From Streptomyces barringtoniae (GTDB lineage: Bacteria; Actinomycetota; Actinomycetes; Streptomycetales; Streptomycetaceae): a stretch of 64,000 nt of DNA. A model generated the notes under the pieces. The model was not told the DNA's origin. It worked only from the letters and a program-made list of their open reading frames with translations, and searched no databases. The position numbers and the translations under genes are program-made. The first letter of the stretch is position 1, and every line of letters starts with the position of its first letter. Shown here in pieces: positions 17,472-27,192 of the stretch. The stretch is taken from assembly GCF_020819595.1 (NCBI RefSeq), contig NZ_JAJHNP010000005.1, forward strand, positions 62,001-126,000. Direction: 5' to 3'.

Positions 17472-18503
17472 ATGTCTGCCGCATACGCGACCTTCGACCT
17501 GGCACCGGCGATCCGCGCCGGCGGTGTGCTCGCCGACGGCGGCTACCAGGTCCACCGCGACTTCGTGGACTTCGTCGTGGACGGCCGTCCGCTGCTGTTC
17601 CGGCTCTCCGACCTGGACGCCGTCTCCCCGCTCGCCTCGGACATCCCGCCCGCCATCTTCACCGCGCAGGTGCGCGCACTGCTCCTGGAGGCCGAACCGC
17701 CGCTTCCCGAAGGCCGGTTCGTCATCTACGGCTGTCCCGAGTGCGCGGACCTGGGCTGCGGGGCGGTCACCGCCGTCATCGAGCGCGACGGCGAGGACTA
17801 CATCTGGCGGGACTTCGCCTGGCAGACGGACGAGCACGCCGACCTCGAGCTCAACGGTTACCACGGCATAGGGCCGTTCCGCTTCCAGGGCGCCGAGTAC
17901 CGCGCCGCACTCGGCGCCCTGATGGAGCGCTCCGCCGCGCCCCGTCGGCGCGTGCTGCTGATCGGCGCCCGGGTCGCGGTCCTGGCCAAGCTTGCCGCCG
18001 CGCTGCGCACGATCGGCATCGGCGCCGACATCACCCAGGACGCACGGGCCGTCCCCGCCGAGGAACTGCGCGATTACGGCGCGGTCGCCTTCGGCCGCGC
18101 GGTCGGAGAGGCCGACCGGGCCGCCGTACTGGAGGCCTTCGAGCGCGCCGGGGTCGACATCGCCCGGGTGGACGGCCTTGCCCCGATCGTGCCGCTGCTG
18201 GTCGCCCAGATCGAGCACGCCCTCGACCGCAGCCCGCTCCCGCAGCGCCGGCTCGTGGGGCTGGCCGCCGCCGGCAGCACCGCGGACGTCGAGGTGACCT
18301 CGGCATGCCAGGTACGGATCACCGCCTACCGCCTCGACCGGCTCTACCGCACCCACACCCGCGACGTGTTCGACGGCGTCCTGGAACCCGGCCGGCACCG
18401 CGTCCCACTGGACCCGAAGGCGGTCAAGGGGGAGGCGTACCTCGTCGCCCGCACGACGGGGGGCGTGCTCGCGGCGCCGGTCACCGGGGGCAGGCGGGGG
18501 TGA
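17472..18503 (+). CDS. Conserved hypothetical protein with a CPEC-like motif
   Basis: A 343-aa protein common in Streptomyces, sometimes labelled oxidoreductase. The first 140 residues form one unit ending in GCPECADLGCGAVTAVIERDGEDYIWRDFAWQ, with four Cys that could bind a metal. The second half contains a Rossmann-like RRVLLIGARVAVLAKLAAALRTIGI strand-helix and ends in a beta-rich domain. No catalytic motif is convincing. Start ATG at 17472 is 70 bp from the divergent oxidase gene; the following ABC-F gene is 69 bp downstream on the same strand. Confidence 0.7.
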   Translation: MSAAYATFDLAPAIRAGGVLADGGYQVHRDFVDFVVDGRPLLFRLSDLDAVSPLASDIPPAIFTAQVRALLLEAEPPLPEGRFVIYGCPECADLGCGAVTAVIERDGEDYIWRDFAWQTDEHADLELNGYHGIGPFRFQGAEYRAALGALMERSAAPRRRVLLIGARVAVLAKLAAALRTIGIGADITQDARAVPAEELRDYGAVAFGRAVGEADRAAVLEAFERAGVDIARVDGLAPIVPLLVAQIEHALDRSPLPQRRLVGLAAAGSTADVEVTSACQVRITAYRLDRLYRTHTRDVFDGVLEPGRHRVPLDPKAVKGEAYLVARTTGGVLAAPVTGGRRG

Positions 18504-18572
18504 GGCGCGGGGCGGGCCCACCGGAAGCCGGGCTGAGACAGGGGTGCCGGGCCCATTAGGATCGGCTTCCTG

Positions 18573-20213
18573 ATGACTGCCACCCTCGTCGCCAAGAACC
18601 TCGCCGCCGGGCACGGCGACCGTTCCCTCTTCTCCGGGCTGGACCTCGTCGTCGCGCCCGGCGACGTGATCGGTCTCGTCGGTGCCAACGGCGCGGGCAA
18701 GTCCACCCTGCTGAAACTGCTCGCCGGACTCACCGCGCCCGAAGAAGGCGAGCTGCGGCTGTCCCCGCCGACCGCGATCGTCGGTCATCTGCCGCAGGAG
18801 CCGGAGCGCAGGCCGGGCGAGACCGTCCGGGAGTTCCTGGCCCGTCGTACGGGTGTCGCCGAGGCCCAGCGCGTCATGGACGAGGCCACTCAGGCACTCG
18901 TGGACGGGGCACCCGGCGCCGACGACGCCTATGCGACCGCGCTGGAGCGCTGGCTCGGCCTCGGCGGCGCCGACCTGGAGGAGCGCGCGGAGGAGATCGC
19001 CGACTCGCTCGGTCTCGCCGTGGACCTGGACCAGCCGATGACCGCGCTGTCCGGCGGCCAGGCGGCCCGCGCCGGGCTCGCCTCGCTGCTGCTGTCCCGC
19101 TACGACGTCTTCCTCCTGGACGAGCCCACCAACGACCTCGACCTCGACGGCCTGGAGCGCCTGGAGCGCTTCGTCACCGGCCTGCGCGCCGGCACGGTCG
19201 TCGTCAGCCACGACCGCGAGTTCCTCACCCGCACGGTCACCAAGGTCCTGGAACTGGACCTGGCGCAGCGGCAGATCAACCTCTACGGCGGTGGCTACGC
19301 GGGCTATCTGGAGGAGCGCGAGGTGGCCCGGCGGCACGCGCGCGAGGACTACGAGGAGTTCGCCGACAAGAAGGCCGCCCTCCAGGACCGCGCGCAGATG
19401 CAGCGGGCCTGGATGGACAAGGGCGTGAAGAACGCCCGGCGCAAGGCAGGCAACGACAATGACAAGATCGGCCGCAAGTTCCGCAGCGAGGCCAGCGAGA
19501 AGCAGGCGGCCAAGGCGCGGCAGACCCAGCGCATGATCGAGCGCCTGGATGTGGTGGAGGAGCCGCGCAAGGAGTGGGAGCTGCGCATGGAGATCGCCGC
19601 CGCCCCGCGCTCCGGAGCGGTCGTGGCGAGCCTGCGGGACGCCGAGGTCCGGCGCGGCGACTTCACCTTCGGCCCGGTGTCCCTGCAGATCGACTGGGCG
19701 GACCGGGTCGCGGTCACCGGGGCCAACGGCGCCGGCAAGTCCACCCTGCTGGGCGCGCTGCTCGGCCGTGTCCCGCTCGACTCGGGGCACGCGGCGCTCG
19801 GCTCGGGCGTCCTGGTCGGCGAGGTCGACCAGGCCCGGGGGCTCTTCCACGGCCCCGAGTCCCTGCTGGACGCGTTCTGCGCGGCCGTCCCCGACACCGA
19901 GCCGGTCGAGGTCCGCACCCTGCTCGCCAAGTTCGGCCTGAAGTCCGACCACGTCCTGCGCCCGGCCGCGACCCTCTCCCCGGGCGAACGCACCCGCGCC
20001 GCCCTCGCGTTGCTCCAGGGCCGGGGAGTGAACCTCCTCGTCCTGGACGAGCCGACGAACCATCTCGACCTGCCCGCCATCGAACAGCTGGAGTCCGCCC
20101 TCGACTCCTACGAGGGTACTTTGCTGCTGGTCACCCACGACCGGCGCATGCTGGACGCGGTCCGGGTGACCCGCCGCCTGGAGGTGGCGGCGGGGAAGGT
20201 GACGGAGCGTTAG
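18573..20213 (+). CDS. ABC-F family ATP-binding protein
   Basis: A 546-aa soluble protein with two ABC ATPase domains and no membrane segments. Each has a GANGAGKSTLL Walker A (near residues 37 and 390), signature sequences TALSGGQAARAGLASLL and TLSPGERTRAALALL, and Walker B FLLDEPTND and LVLDEPTNHLD. A charged linker rich in Lys/Arg and Glu (about 240-310) is the P-site tRNA interaction motif of ABC-F proteins, which act on the ribosome in translation control or antibiotic protection. Which antibiotic, if any, cannot be deduced. Start is TTGGATCGG-spaced ATG at 18573; the gene stands alone. Confidence 0.92.
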   Translation: MTATLVAKNLAAGHGDRSLFSGLDLVVAPGDVIGLVGANGAGKSTLLKLLAGLTAPEEGELRLSPPTAIVGHLPQEPERRPGETVREFLARRTGVAEAQRVMDEATQALVDGAPGADDAYATALERWLGLGGADLEERAEEIADSLGLAVDLDQPMTALSGGQAARAGLASLLLSRYDVFLLDEPTNDLDLDGLERLERFVTGLRAGTVVVSHDREFLTRTVTKVLELDLAQRQINLYGGGYAGYLEEREVARRHAREDYEEFADKKAALQDRAQMQRAWMDKGVKNARRKAGNDNDKIGRKFRSEASEKQAAKARQTQRMIERLDVVEEPRKEWELRMEIAAAPRSGAVVASLRDAEVRRGDFTFGPVSLQIDWADRVAVTGANGAGKSTLLGALLGRVPLDSGHAALGSGVLVGEVDQARGLFHGPESLLDAFCAAVPDTEPVEVRTLLAKFGLKSDHVLRPAATLSPGERTRAALALLQGRGVNLLVLDEPTNHLDLPAIEQLESALDSYEGTLLLVTHDRRMLDAVRVTRRLEVAAGKVTER

Positions 20214-20224
20214 GGCCCGCCGGT

Positions 20225-21013
20225 TCAGCCCGTGGTGACGTCGACGTAGTCGCCGGAGGCCTTGGCCGGCCCCGTCGTGCCGGTCCCGGCGAAGCTCCAG
20301 CGCCAGTAGCCGTCCGCGGTGGCCGTCGCCGTGGTCTTGAGGACGCCGTCGGTGCCACTGGTCACCGTCTTCACGGTGGTGTACGTCGTGGCGCCGGCCT
20401 TCCGGAACTGCAGCTTCACCGACTGGCCCGCGTACCCGCTGTAGGTGCCGCCCTTGCCCCAGTTGGCGCGGGTCAGCGCGCCCTTGACGGTGACCGTGGC
20501 TCCCGCGGCCACCGGCTCGGGAGAGGCGTCGACGGTCAGCTTGGCGGCACGCTTCATCAGGAAGGTGCCCGCGTTCTCCGTGTCGACGTAGTCGAAGTCG
20601 TTGGCGTCCACGGACGTCCAGATGTGCCAGGTACCGGCGTTGGCGTTGATGAGCATCGCGTTCGGGTCGATGGTGATGCTGGCGGTGCAGGTGGAGGTGG
20701 TGCTGCTTCCGGCGACCGGGGTGCAGGTCAGCGGAGTGTCGGAACCGGGGCCGGCGGAGCCGTCGGGATTGTCGAACGAGCCGTGGTAGAGGAAGCCGTA
20801 GGCGTCCTTGATCCCGGAGTCGTCGCTCGCGCTGATGCTGAGCGTGACCGTCTTCTTCGTCATCGCGCCCAGCACGACCGGCTCGCCGCCGTTGACGACG
20901 GCCAGGAGGACCTGGGTGTCTCCGTCGCCGGAGTCGGCCCGGGCGGCCGTCACGGTGAGGGCCGACAGTGCCAGCGCGCCCGACAGGGCCGCGACGGCGG
21001 AACGTCTGAACAT
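20225..21013 (-). CDS. Secreted protein with Ig-like C-terminal domain
   Basis: A 262-aa exported protein. Signal peptide MFRRSAVAALSGALALSALT with cleavage after ARA. The middle (about 45-160) has a beta-sandwich look with two Cys pairs around LTCTPVAGSSTTSTCT; the C-terminal 85 residues (VTVKGALTRANWGKGGTYSGY to WRWSFAGTGTTGPAKASGDYVDV) match the carbohydrate- or matrix-binding Ig-like domain frequent in Streptomyces secreted proteins. No enzyme motif is present. It is preceded by a less GC-rich 97-bp interval (21014-21110) and may be co-transcribed with the DinB gene upstream. Confidence 0.75.
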   Translation of the reverse strand: MFRRSAVAALSGALALSALTVTAARADSGDGDTQVLLAVVNGGEPVVLGAMTKKTVTLSISASDDSGIKDAYGFLYHGSFDNPDGSAGPGSDTPLTCTPVAGSSTTSTCTASITIDPNAMLINANAGTWHIWTSVDANDFDYVDTENAGTFLMKRAAKLTVDASPEPVAAGATVTVKGALTRANWGKGGTYSGYAGQSVKLQFRKAGATTYTTVKTVTSGTDGVLKTTATATADGYWRWSFAGTGTTGPAKASGDYVDVTTG

Positions 21014-21110
21014 GTGTCCCCATAAGGATGAGTTTTCGCCCGGAAACAGGGCAGAAGTCGAAACCGATCGAATAGTAGTGATCCGACCGTTCGCGCAACA
21101 GACGTTTCCG

Positions 21111-21686
21111 TCAAGCCTTTTCGGCCGCCCGCTGCACCCGCTCCCGGTGCGCCGCCCAAGCGGCTCGGTCCCCGGGTGCCATGTTGGTGCCGTCCGGTCG
21201 CTGCCCCGTCGCCCCGTCGATCAACTCCCGGACGATGTCGGCGTGTCCGGCGTGCCGCTGGGTCTCGGCGATCATGTGGGTGAGGCTGTGGTGCAGCGTC
21301 ACCTCCCTGCCCTCGTCCCCGGGGATCCGGCCGACCGCGTCCAGGGGCAGTGAGGCGACGGTCTCGTCGGAGTGCGCGCAGGCCGCGCGGTACCGGCCGA
21401 CGATGTCCTGGCGGCTCTCGTCCGGCCGGGCCCACAGGTCGGCGTTGGGTTCCGCGTCCCCGGTGCACCACAGGGCCGCTCCGTCGAAGGGCCGCCCGTA
21501 GGTCGCGCCGAAGTAGAGGGCTTCGGCGCCGGTGAGGTGCTTGACCAGCCCCAGCAGATTGGTCCCCGTCGGGGTCAGGGGGCGCCGGACGTCGTACTCG
21601 GACAGGCCCTCCAGCTTCCACAGGAGGACGTCGCGGGCGTCCTGGAGATACACCTGGAGGTCGTGCTTGGGGTCCGTGACGGTCAT
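21111..21686 (-). CDS. DinB family protein (DUF664-like)
   Basis: A 191-aa four-helix DinB-fold protein. Conserved points are LLWKLEGLSEYDVRRPLTPTGTNLLGLVKHLTGAEALYFGATYGRP and SLTHMIAETQRHAGHADIVREL, which supply the three His ligands of the metal site in this family (mycothiol- or bacillithiol-dependent transferases among them). The start MTVTDP at 21686 is preferred over an upstream one (21773) that would add 29 Pro/Arg-rich residues. It is 97 bp upstream of the secreted-protein gene and 90 bp downstream of tex. The exact reaction is unknown. Confidence 0.85.
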   Translation of the reverse strand: MTVTDPKHDLQVYLQDARDVLLWKLEGLSEYDVRRPLTPTGTNLLGLVKHLTGAEALYFGATYGRPFDGAALWCTGDAEPNADLWARPDESRQDIVGRYRAACAHSDETVASLPLDAVGRIPGDEGREVTLHHSLTHMIAETQRHAGHADIVRELIDGATGQRPDGTNMAPGDRAAWAAHRERVQRAAEKA

Positions 21687-21731
21687 GGGGTGAGTCTGGC
21701 AACCAGGTGATCTCCGGGCACCCGGTTTTGC

Positions 21732-21770
21732 GGGTCCGGGCCGGACGATCGACTCGCCCGGCCCGGACCC
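21732..21770 (-). terminator. Hairpin terminator of tex
   Basis: GGGTCCGGGCCG at 21732-21743 pairs perfectly with CGGCCCGGACCC at 21759-21770, a 12-bp stem with a 15-base loop, starting a few bases beyond the tex stop codon on the minus strand. Confidence 0.7.
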
Positions 21771-21776
21771 CACCCG

Positions 21777-24176
21777 TCAGCGCTTCTTCGGATCCACCAG
21801 ACCGGCCCGCCGCAACGCGTCGGCCATGGCGCTGTTGGCGGGCGGCGGGGCCTGGCGGCCGCCCCGGTCGCCACCGCGGTCGCCACCACGGCCCTCGCGC
21901 CGGCCCTGGCCGCCGCCCTGCCGCTGCTGGGGCGGCCGGGCGCCGCCGCCGCGCTGCTGCCGGCCGCCGCCCTGCCCCTGCGGCGCGGCCTCGTCGTCCA
22001 GGCGCAGGGTCAGCGCGATCCGCTTGCGCGGGATGTCCACGTCGAGGACCTTCACCTTGACGATGTCACCCGGCTTGGCGACGTCGCGCGGGTCCTTGAC
22101 GAACGTCTTGGACATGGCCGACACATGCACCAGGCCGTCCTGGTGGACGCCGACGTCCACGAACGCGCCGAACGCGGCCACGTTCGTCACCACGCCCTCC
22201 AGGATCATCCCGGCGGACAGGTCGGAGATCTTCTCCACGCCCTCCTTGAAGGTCGCCGTCCTGAAGGCGGGACGCGGGTCGCGGCCCGGCTTCTCCAACT
22301 CCTTCAGGATGTCCGTCACGGTCGGCAGACCGAACGTGTCGTCCACGAACTCGGTGGGCTTCAGCGAGCGCAGCACACCGGTGTTGCCGATGAGGGAGGC
22401 GACCTCCTGGCCGCTGGTCTTCACCATGCGGCGGACCACCGGGTAGGCCTCGGGGTGCACGCTGGACGCGTCCAGCGGGTCGTCGCCGCCGCGGATGCGC
22501 AGGAAGCCCGCGCACTGCTCGTACGCCTTCGGGCCGAGCCGCGCCACCTTCTTCAGCTCGGAGCGGGACTTGAACGGGCCGTTGGCGTCCCGGTGCGCCA
22601 CGATGTTCTCGGCGAGACCGGAGGAGATGCCCGACACCCGCGACAGGAGCGGCACGGACGCGGTGTTGACGTCCACGCCGACGCCGTTCACACAGTCCTC
22701 CACGACCGCGTCCAGCGAGCGGGACAGCTTCACCTCGGACAGGTCGTGCTGGTACTGGCCGACGCCGATGGACTTCGGATCGATCTTCACCAGCTCGGCC
22801 AGCGGGTCCTGCAGCCGCCGGGCGATGGACACCGCGCCGCGCAGCGACACGTCCATGCCCGGCAGCTCCTGCGAGGCGTACTGCGAGGCCGAGTACACCG
22901 ACGCCCCCGCCTCCGACACCATCACCTTGGTGAGCTTCAACTCCGGGTGCTTGGCGATCAGTTCACCGGCGAGCTTGTCGGTCTCCCGGGAGGCCGTGCC
23001 GTTGCCGATCGCGATCAGCTCGACCGCGTGCTCCTTCGCGAGCCGGGCCAGCTTGGCGAGGGCCTCGTCCCACTTGTTGGCCGGGACGTGCGGATAGATC
23101 ACGTCCGTGGCGACGACCTTGCCGGTGGCGTCGACCACGGCGACCTTCACGCCCGTACGGAAACCGGGGTCCAGGCCCAGCGTCGCGCGGGTGCCGGCCG
23201 GGGCGGCCAGCAGCAGGTCGCGCAGGTTGGCGGCGAAGACGTCGACCGCCTCGTCCTCGGCGGCCGTCCGCAGTCGCAGCCGCAGGTCGATACCGAGGTG
23301 GACGAGGATGCGGGTGCGCCAGGCCCAGCGGACCGTGTCCGTCAGCCACTTGTCGGCGGGCCGGCCCCGGTCGGCGATCCCGAACCGGTTCGCGACGATG
23401 CCCTCGTACGAGGAGGGACCCTCCGTGGGCTCCTCCGGCTCCAGGACGAGGTCCAGGACCTCCTCCTTCTCGCCGCGCAGCATCGCGAGGATCCGGTGGG
23501 AGGGCAGCTCGGTGAACGGCTCGGCGAAGTCGAAGTAGTCGGCGAACTTGGCGCCGGCCTCCTCCTTGCCCTCCCGTACCTTCGCGGCCAGCCGCCCGCG
23601 CACCCACATGCGCTCGCGCAGCTCGCCGATCAGGTCGGCGTCCTCCGAGAACCGCTCGGTGAGGATCGCCCGCGCGCCCTCCAGGGCGGCCTGCGGGTCG
23701 GCGACACCCTTGTCGGCGTCCACGAACGCGGCCGCGGCGGCGAGGGGCTCGACGGACGGGTCGCCGAGCAGGCCCTCCGCCAGCGGCTCCAGGCCCGCCT
23801 CGCGCGCGATCTGCGCCTTGGTGCGCCGCTTGGGCTTGTACGGGAGGTAGATGTCCTCCAGGCGGGCCTTGGTCTCGGCGCCGCGGATGCGGGCCTCCAG
23901 CTCGTCGGTGAGCTTGCCCTGCTCGCGCACCGACTCCAGGATCGCGGTCCGCCGCTCCTCCAGCTCCCGCAGATAGCGCAGCCGCTCCTCGAGCGTGCGC
24001 AGCTGCGCGTCGTCGAGCATCTCGGTCGCTTCCTTGCGGTAGCGGGCGATGAAGGGCACCGTCGAACCGCCGTCGAGCAGTTCCACCGCGGCCTTCACCT
24101 GCCGCTCCCGTACGCCGAGCTCCTCGGCGATCCTGCCTTCGATGGATCCTGCTTCGATGGACCCGGGTGTCGTCAC
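21777..24176 (-). CDS. tex: Tex family RNA-binding transcription accessory protein
   Basis: A 799-aa protein of the usual Tex length. Order of domains: N-terminal helical bundle ([30 protein letters not shown]), a YqgF-like nuclease fold around [17 protein letters not shown], two helix-hairpin-helix units ([36 protein letters not shown]) and a C-terminal S1 domain ([34 protein letters not shown]). A Gln/Arg/Gly-rich tail after S1 is an actinobacterial addition. It binds nucleic acid and influences transcription and toxin expression in other bacteria. GTG 24176 is chosen since the upstream open frame lacks homologous sequence. Confidence 0.93.
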   Translation of the reverse strand: MTTPGSIEAGSIEGRIAEELGVRERQVKAAVELLDGGSTVPFIARYRKEATEMLDDAQLRTLEERLRYLRELEERRTAILESVREQGKLTDELEARIRGAETKARLEDIYLPYKPKRRTKAQIAREAGLEPLAEGLLGDPSVEPLAAAAAFVDADKGVADPQAALEGARAILTERFSEDADLIGELRERMWVRGRLAAKVREGKEEAGAKFADYFDFAEPFTELPSHRILAMLRGEKEEVLDLVLEPEEPTEGPSSYEGIVANRFGIADRGRPADKWLTDTVRWAWRTRILVHLGIDLRLRLRTAAEDEAVDVFAANLRDLLLAAPAGTRATLGLDPGFRTGVKVAVVDATGKVVATDVIYPHVPANKWDEALAKLARLAKEHAVELIAIGNGTASRETDKLAGELIAKHPELKLTKVMVSEAGASVYSASQYASQELPGMDVSLRGAVSIARRLQDPLAELVKIDPKSIGVGQYQHDLSEVKLSRSLDAVVEDCVNGVGVDVNTASVPLLSRVSGISSGLAENIVAHRDANGPFKSRSELKKVARLGPKAYEQCAGFLRIRGGDDPLDASSVHPEAYPVVRRMVKTSGQEVASLIGNTGVLRSLKPTEFVDDTFGLPTVTDILKELEKPGRDPRPAFRTATFKEGVEKISDLSAGMILEGVVTNVAAFGAFVDVGVHQDGLVHVSAMSKTFVKDPRDVAKPGDIVKVKVLDVDIPRKRIALTLRLDDEAAPQGQGGGRQQRGGGARPPQQRQGGGQGRREGRGGDRGGDRGGRQAPPPANSAMADALRRAGLVDPKKR

Positions 24177-24279
24177 GATCCCGTACCGCCTTCTCCACTG
24201 AGGTTGCGCGGCAATTGTGGCAGGTGACACCGACAACCGGGGATCAGGGCGACATCCCGGCGGGCCGCCGGCCCGTTTC

Positions 24280-24411
24280 TCAGGCCCGGCGCCCGCCCGC
24301 GCCGGCCGAGGCCCCGCCGAACAGCCGGGCCACGGCCCTGAACGGCAGCGTGACCACGGTGGCGACGGCCCCGCCGACCTGGCGCAGTACGTCTGCGATG
24401 GCAGCGAACAC
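24280..24411 (-). CDS. LPFR motif small protein
   Basis: A 43-aa peptide starting [14 protein letters not shown] and containing [16 protein letters not shown], the motif that names the Streptomyces LPFR small-protein family. The start GTG at 24411 has a strong GGGAGGAG six to seven bases upstream. It is amphipathic with an Ala/Val/Leu-rich core and could lie on the membrane. It sits between tex and the divergently oriented GlxA gene. Function is unknown; the gene is too short for most gene finders. Confidence 0.75.
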   Translation of the reverse strand: MFAAIADVLRQVGGAVATVVTLPFRAVARLFGGASAGAGGRRA

Positions 24412-24537
24412 GAAAATCTCCTCCCGTCGGCCGGCTGGGGTCGGGTGCCTCGCCGCACGGCTCTCATCCCCGCCGTGGCAGAAAAGGTGGGAAACGCGTC
24501 ATTGTGGCCACGCTCCCCGGGGCGAAGAATCGGGGGC

Positions 24538-25497
24538 ATGGCCCAGCGAACCGTTCTCTTCGTCCTCTTCGACGGCGTCCAGAGCCTCGACGTCACCGGG
24601 CCGCTCGAGGTGTTCGCGGGCGCCGAGCAGCACACGCCGGGCACGTACCGGATCCGTACGGCCTCCCTGGACGGCGGCCCGGTGCGCACGTCCAGCGGCC
24701 TGACCCTCGTACCGGACGAGGCGCTCACCGCCGCCGCCGACCCGCACACCCTGCTGGTGCCCGGCGGCGAGGGCACGCGCCACCCCGACCCCCGGCTGGT
24801 CGACTGGCTGGGCGCCCGCGGACCGCGTGTCCCGCGCCTGGTCTCGGTGTGCACGGGCGCCGTCCTGCTGGCCGCCGCCCATCTCCTGGACGGCCGCCGG
24901 GCGACGACCCACTGGGCCTACTGCGACAGGCTCGCCCGTGACCACCCGGCCGTCGTCGTGGACCCGGAGCCCATCTTCGTCCGGGACGGGCACGTCGCCA
25001 CCTCGGCCGGGGTGACCTCCGGCATCGACCTGGCCCTCGCCCTGGTCGAGGAGGACCTGGACCGGGACGTCGCGCTCGCCGTCGCCCGGCACCTGGTGGT
25101 CTTCCTGCGCCGGCCCGGCAACCAGGCGCAGTTCAGCGCACAGCTCGCCGCGCAGACCGCGCAGCGCGCACCGCTGCGGGAGGTGCAGCGCTGGATCACC
25201 GAGCATCCGGCGGGTGACCTGACGGTCGAGGCGCTCGCCGCCCGCGCCCGCCTTTCACCGCGCCACTTCGCGCGCGCCTTCCGCGAGGAGACCGGCATGA
25301 CCCCCGGCCGCTACGTCGACCGGGTCCGGCTGGAACACGCCCGCCGTCTGCTGGAGGACACGCCCGACAACATCGAGGAGGTCGCCCGCGCCAGCGGCTA
25401 CGGCACCCCCGAGGCCATGCGCCGCGCCTTCGTCAAGGCCCTCGGCACGGCCCCCGCCGAGTACCGCCGCCGCTTCCGCCCGGCCACGGCCCACTGA
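24538..25497 (+). CDS. GlxA family transcriptional regulator (DJ-1/PfpI plus AraC)
   Basis: A 319-aa fusion. The N-terminal 190 residues form a DJ-1/PfpI domain ([56 protein letters not shown]) in which the elbow Cys of VCTGA is kept; in GlxA proteins it probably senses a ligand. The C-terminal 110 residues are an AraC domain with two helix-turn-helices ([26 protein letters not shown] and [20 protein letters not shown]). The ATG at 24538 follows GGGGGC. A free-standing DJ-1 protein follows on the same strand, a likely target or partner. Confidence 0.92.
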   Translation: MAQRTVLFVLFDGVQSLDVTGPLEVFAGAEQHTPGTYRIRTASLDGGPVRTSSGLTLVPDEALTAAADPHTLLVPGGEGTRHPDPRLVDWLGARGPRVPRLVSVCTGAVLLAAAHLLDGRRATTHWAYCDRLARDHPAVVVDPEPIFVRDGHVATSAGVTSGIDLALALVEEDLDRDVALAVARHLVVFLRRPGNQAQFSAQLAAQTAQRAPLREVQRWITEHPAGDLTVEALAARARLSPRHFARAFREETGMTPGRYVDRVRLEHARRLLEDTPDNIEEVARASGYGTPEAMRRAFVKALGTAPAEYRRRFRPATAH

Positions 25498-25563
25498 GCC
25501 CGCCATCGCCGACGGCCGCTCACGACCGGTGTCCTCCCGCGGAACCGACCACTGACGCACGCC

Positions 25564-25635
25564 GACGACAGCGATCGCCCACAGACCCCGGCCACTGACG
25601 GACGACAGCGATCGCCCACTGACCCCGGCCACCGA
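25564..25635. repeat. Two 35-bp direct repeats between two DJ-1 family genes
   Basis: Units at 25564-25598 and 25601-25635 begin GACGACAGCGATCGCCCAC and continue GACCCCGGCCAC; they differ at two positions and lie at a 37-bp period. A partial preceding copy is visible (CCACTGACG at 25549). GCGATCGC inside is palindromic, so the pair could also be two operator copies for GlxA. Confidence 0.7.
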
Positions 25636-25685
25636 GGAACCGCGGCCCGCCCGCAACGCCGCTTCGACCACCGAAGGGACACACC

Positions 25686-26321
25686 ATGCAGATCGCCATG
25701 CTCGTGTACGACCGTTTCACCGCCCTGGACGTCGTGGGCCCCTACGAGATCCTCAGCCGGCTCCCCGACGCGCGGGTCGACTTCGTCGCCGAGCAGGCCG
25801 GACCCGTCCGTACCGACACCGGCTTCCTCGCCCTCACGGCGGACAAGGCCCTCGACGAGGTGCCCCGCCCCGACATCGTCGTCGTGTCCGGCGGCCCCGG
25901 CACCATGGACCAGCTGAAGAACCCGGCCCTGCTGGACTGGCTGCGCGCCGCCGACGCGACGACCACCTGGACGACCTCGGTCTGCTCCGGCTCGCTGCTG
26001 CTCGCCGCCGCCGGACTGCTCCAGGGCCGCCGGGCCACCAGCCACTGGGTCGCCCTGGACCTGCTGAAGGAGTTCGGCGCCGAACCGACGGGCGAGCGGG
26101 TCGTGACCGACGGCAAGTACGTCACCGCCGCCGGGGTCTCCTCCGGCATCGACATGGCCCTGACCCTGTCCGGCCGGATCGCGGGCGACGAACACGCCCA
26201 GGCCGTCCAGCTGCTGACGGAGTACGACCCCCAGCCGCCGTATGACGCGGGTTCCCCGCAGAAGGCGCCCGCGCACCTGGTCGAGGAGTTCCGCGCGGGC
26301 AGCCGGTTCAGCCTGACGTAG
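25686..26321 (+). CDS. DJ-1/PfpI family protein (isonitrile hydratase-like)
   Basis: A 211-aa single DJ-1/PfpI domain. Conserved parts are IAMLVYDRFTALDVVGPYEILSRLP, VVVSGGPGTMDQL and the nucleophile elbow TTSVCSGSLLLAAAGLLQGRRATSHW with the reactive Cys of VCSGS, then VTAAGVSSGIDMAL. The pattern matches proteins annotated as isonitrile hydratase (InhA) or glutamine-amidotransferase-like; the substrate is not proven. AAGGGACACACC precedes the ATG. The last 14 bp overlap the convergent enoyl-CoA hydratase gene. It probably forms an operon with, or is regulated by, the GlxA protein upstream. Confidence 0.88.
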   Translation: MQIAMLVYDRFTALDVVGPYEILSRLPDARVDFVAEQAGPVRTDTGFLALTADKALDEVPRPDIVVVSGGPGTMDQLKNPALLDWLRAADATTTWTTSVCSGSLLLAAAGLLQGRRATSHWVALDLLKEFGAEPTGERVVTDGKYVTAAGVSSGIDMALTLSGRIAGDEHAQAVQLLTEYDPQPPYDAGSPQKAPAHLVEEFRAGSRFSLT

Positions 26322-27063
26322 CCACGCTCCAGGTGAAGCGCGGCTGTCGGCGCTCCAGGAACGCGGCGACCCCTTCCGCGGTGTCGGGGTTGCCGCGGGC
26401 CGCCCGCGCCCAGTGGGCGTCCCGGTCGGTACGGCCGCTCGTGAACTCCTTCGCGGCGGCCTGGGTGAGCTGCGAGCGGGAGACCAGGACCCGGGCCAAC
26501 TCCGCGACCCGCTTGCCCAGTTCGCCCTCCGGCAGCACCTCGTCCACCAGCCCGGTGGTCAGCGCCCGGCCGGTGTCGATCAACTCGGCCGTGAACAACA
26601 GGTACTTGGCGGTGGCCGGACCCACCAGCGAGACCAGGCGGCGGGTCGAGGAGGCCGGGTACACGATGCCGAGCCGCGCGGGAGTCACCCCGAACAGCGC
26701 GCCCTCCTCCGCCAGGCGGAGATCGCAGGCCGCGGCGAGCTGTGCCCCGCCGCCCACACAGTGCCCGCGCACGGCGGCCACGGTCGGCTTGGGGAACGCG
26801 GCGAGCGCCTCCTCGGCGGCCACGGCGAGCCGCTGTGCCTCTTCCGGGGAGCCCTGGAGCGTGCTGATGTCCGCGCCCGCGCAGAAGGTCCCGCCCTCGC
26901 CCGTGAGCACCAGCGCCCGTACGCCGCGGTCGCGCGCCAACTCGTCCAGCAGCGGCGGCAGGGCCCGCCACATCGCGGCGGTCATGGCGTTGCGCTTGGC
27001 CGGGTTGCCGATGACGACGGTGGCGACAGCGCCATCGATGCGGTGTGACAGCTGGGGCTCCAT
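26308..27063 (-). CDS. Enoyl-CoA hydratase/isomerase family protein
   Basis: A 251-aa crotonase-fold protein. LVLTGEGGTFCAGADISTLQG and AVRGHCVGGGAQLAAACDLRLAEEGALFGVTPARLGIVYPASSTRRL form the CoA-binding and oxyanion regions. The hydratase Glu pair is only partly recognisable: the second position reads VTPARLGIVYP rather than PEITLG, so isomerase or another crotonase activity is possible. The start MEPQLSHRI at 27063 is preferred over 27120, whose extra residues are Arg/Pro-rich. It is a single gene, convergent with the DJ-1 gene. Confidence 0.88.
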   Translation of the reverse strand: MEPQLSHRIDGAVATVVIGNPAKRNAMTAAMWRALPPLLDELARDRGVRALVLTGEGGTFCAGADISTLQGSPEEAQRLAVAAEEALAAFPKPTVAAVRGHCVGGGAQLAAACDLRLAEEGALFGVTPARLGIVYPASSTRRLVSLVGPATAKYLLFTAELIDTGRALTTGLVDEVLPEGELGKRVAELARVLVSRSQLTQAAAKEFTSGRTDRDAHWARAARGNPDTAEGVAAFLERRQPRFTWSVATSG

Positions 27064-27192
27064 GCGCGGATCGTATCGGGGGGTCCGACCGGCACGGAGG
27101 GTGCGGGTCGGCCGAGGCATGCGTTACTGAACCCGCCCAATGGGGACAAAGAGGTAGGGGGTGGTGTACGGCGTGGACCGAGGAGGCGGCGA

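Noticed and set aside
17439..21098. 1219-codon minus-strand frame
   Set aside because: It is a shadow across the hypothetical protein, ABC-F and secreted-protein genes, with Arg/Gly/Asp-rich content and no domain.
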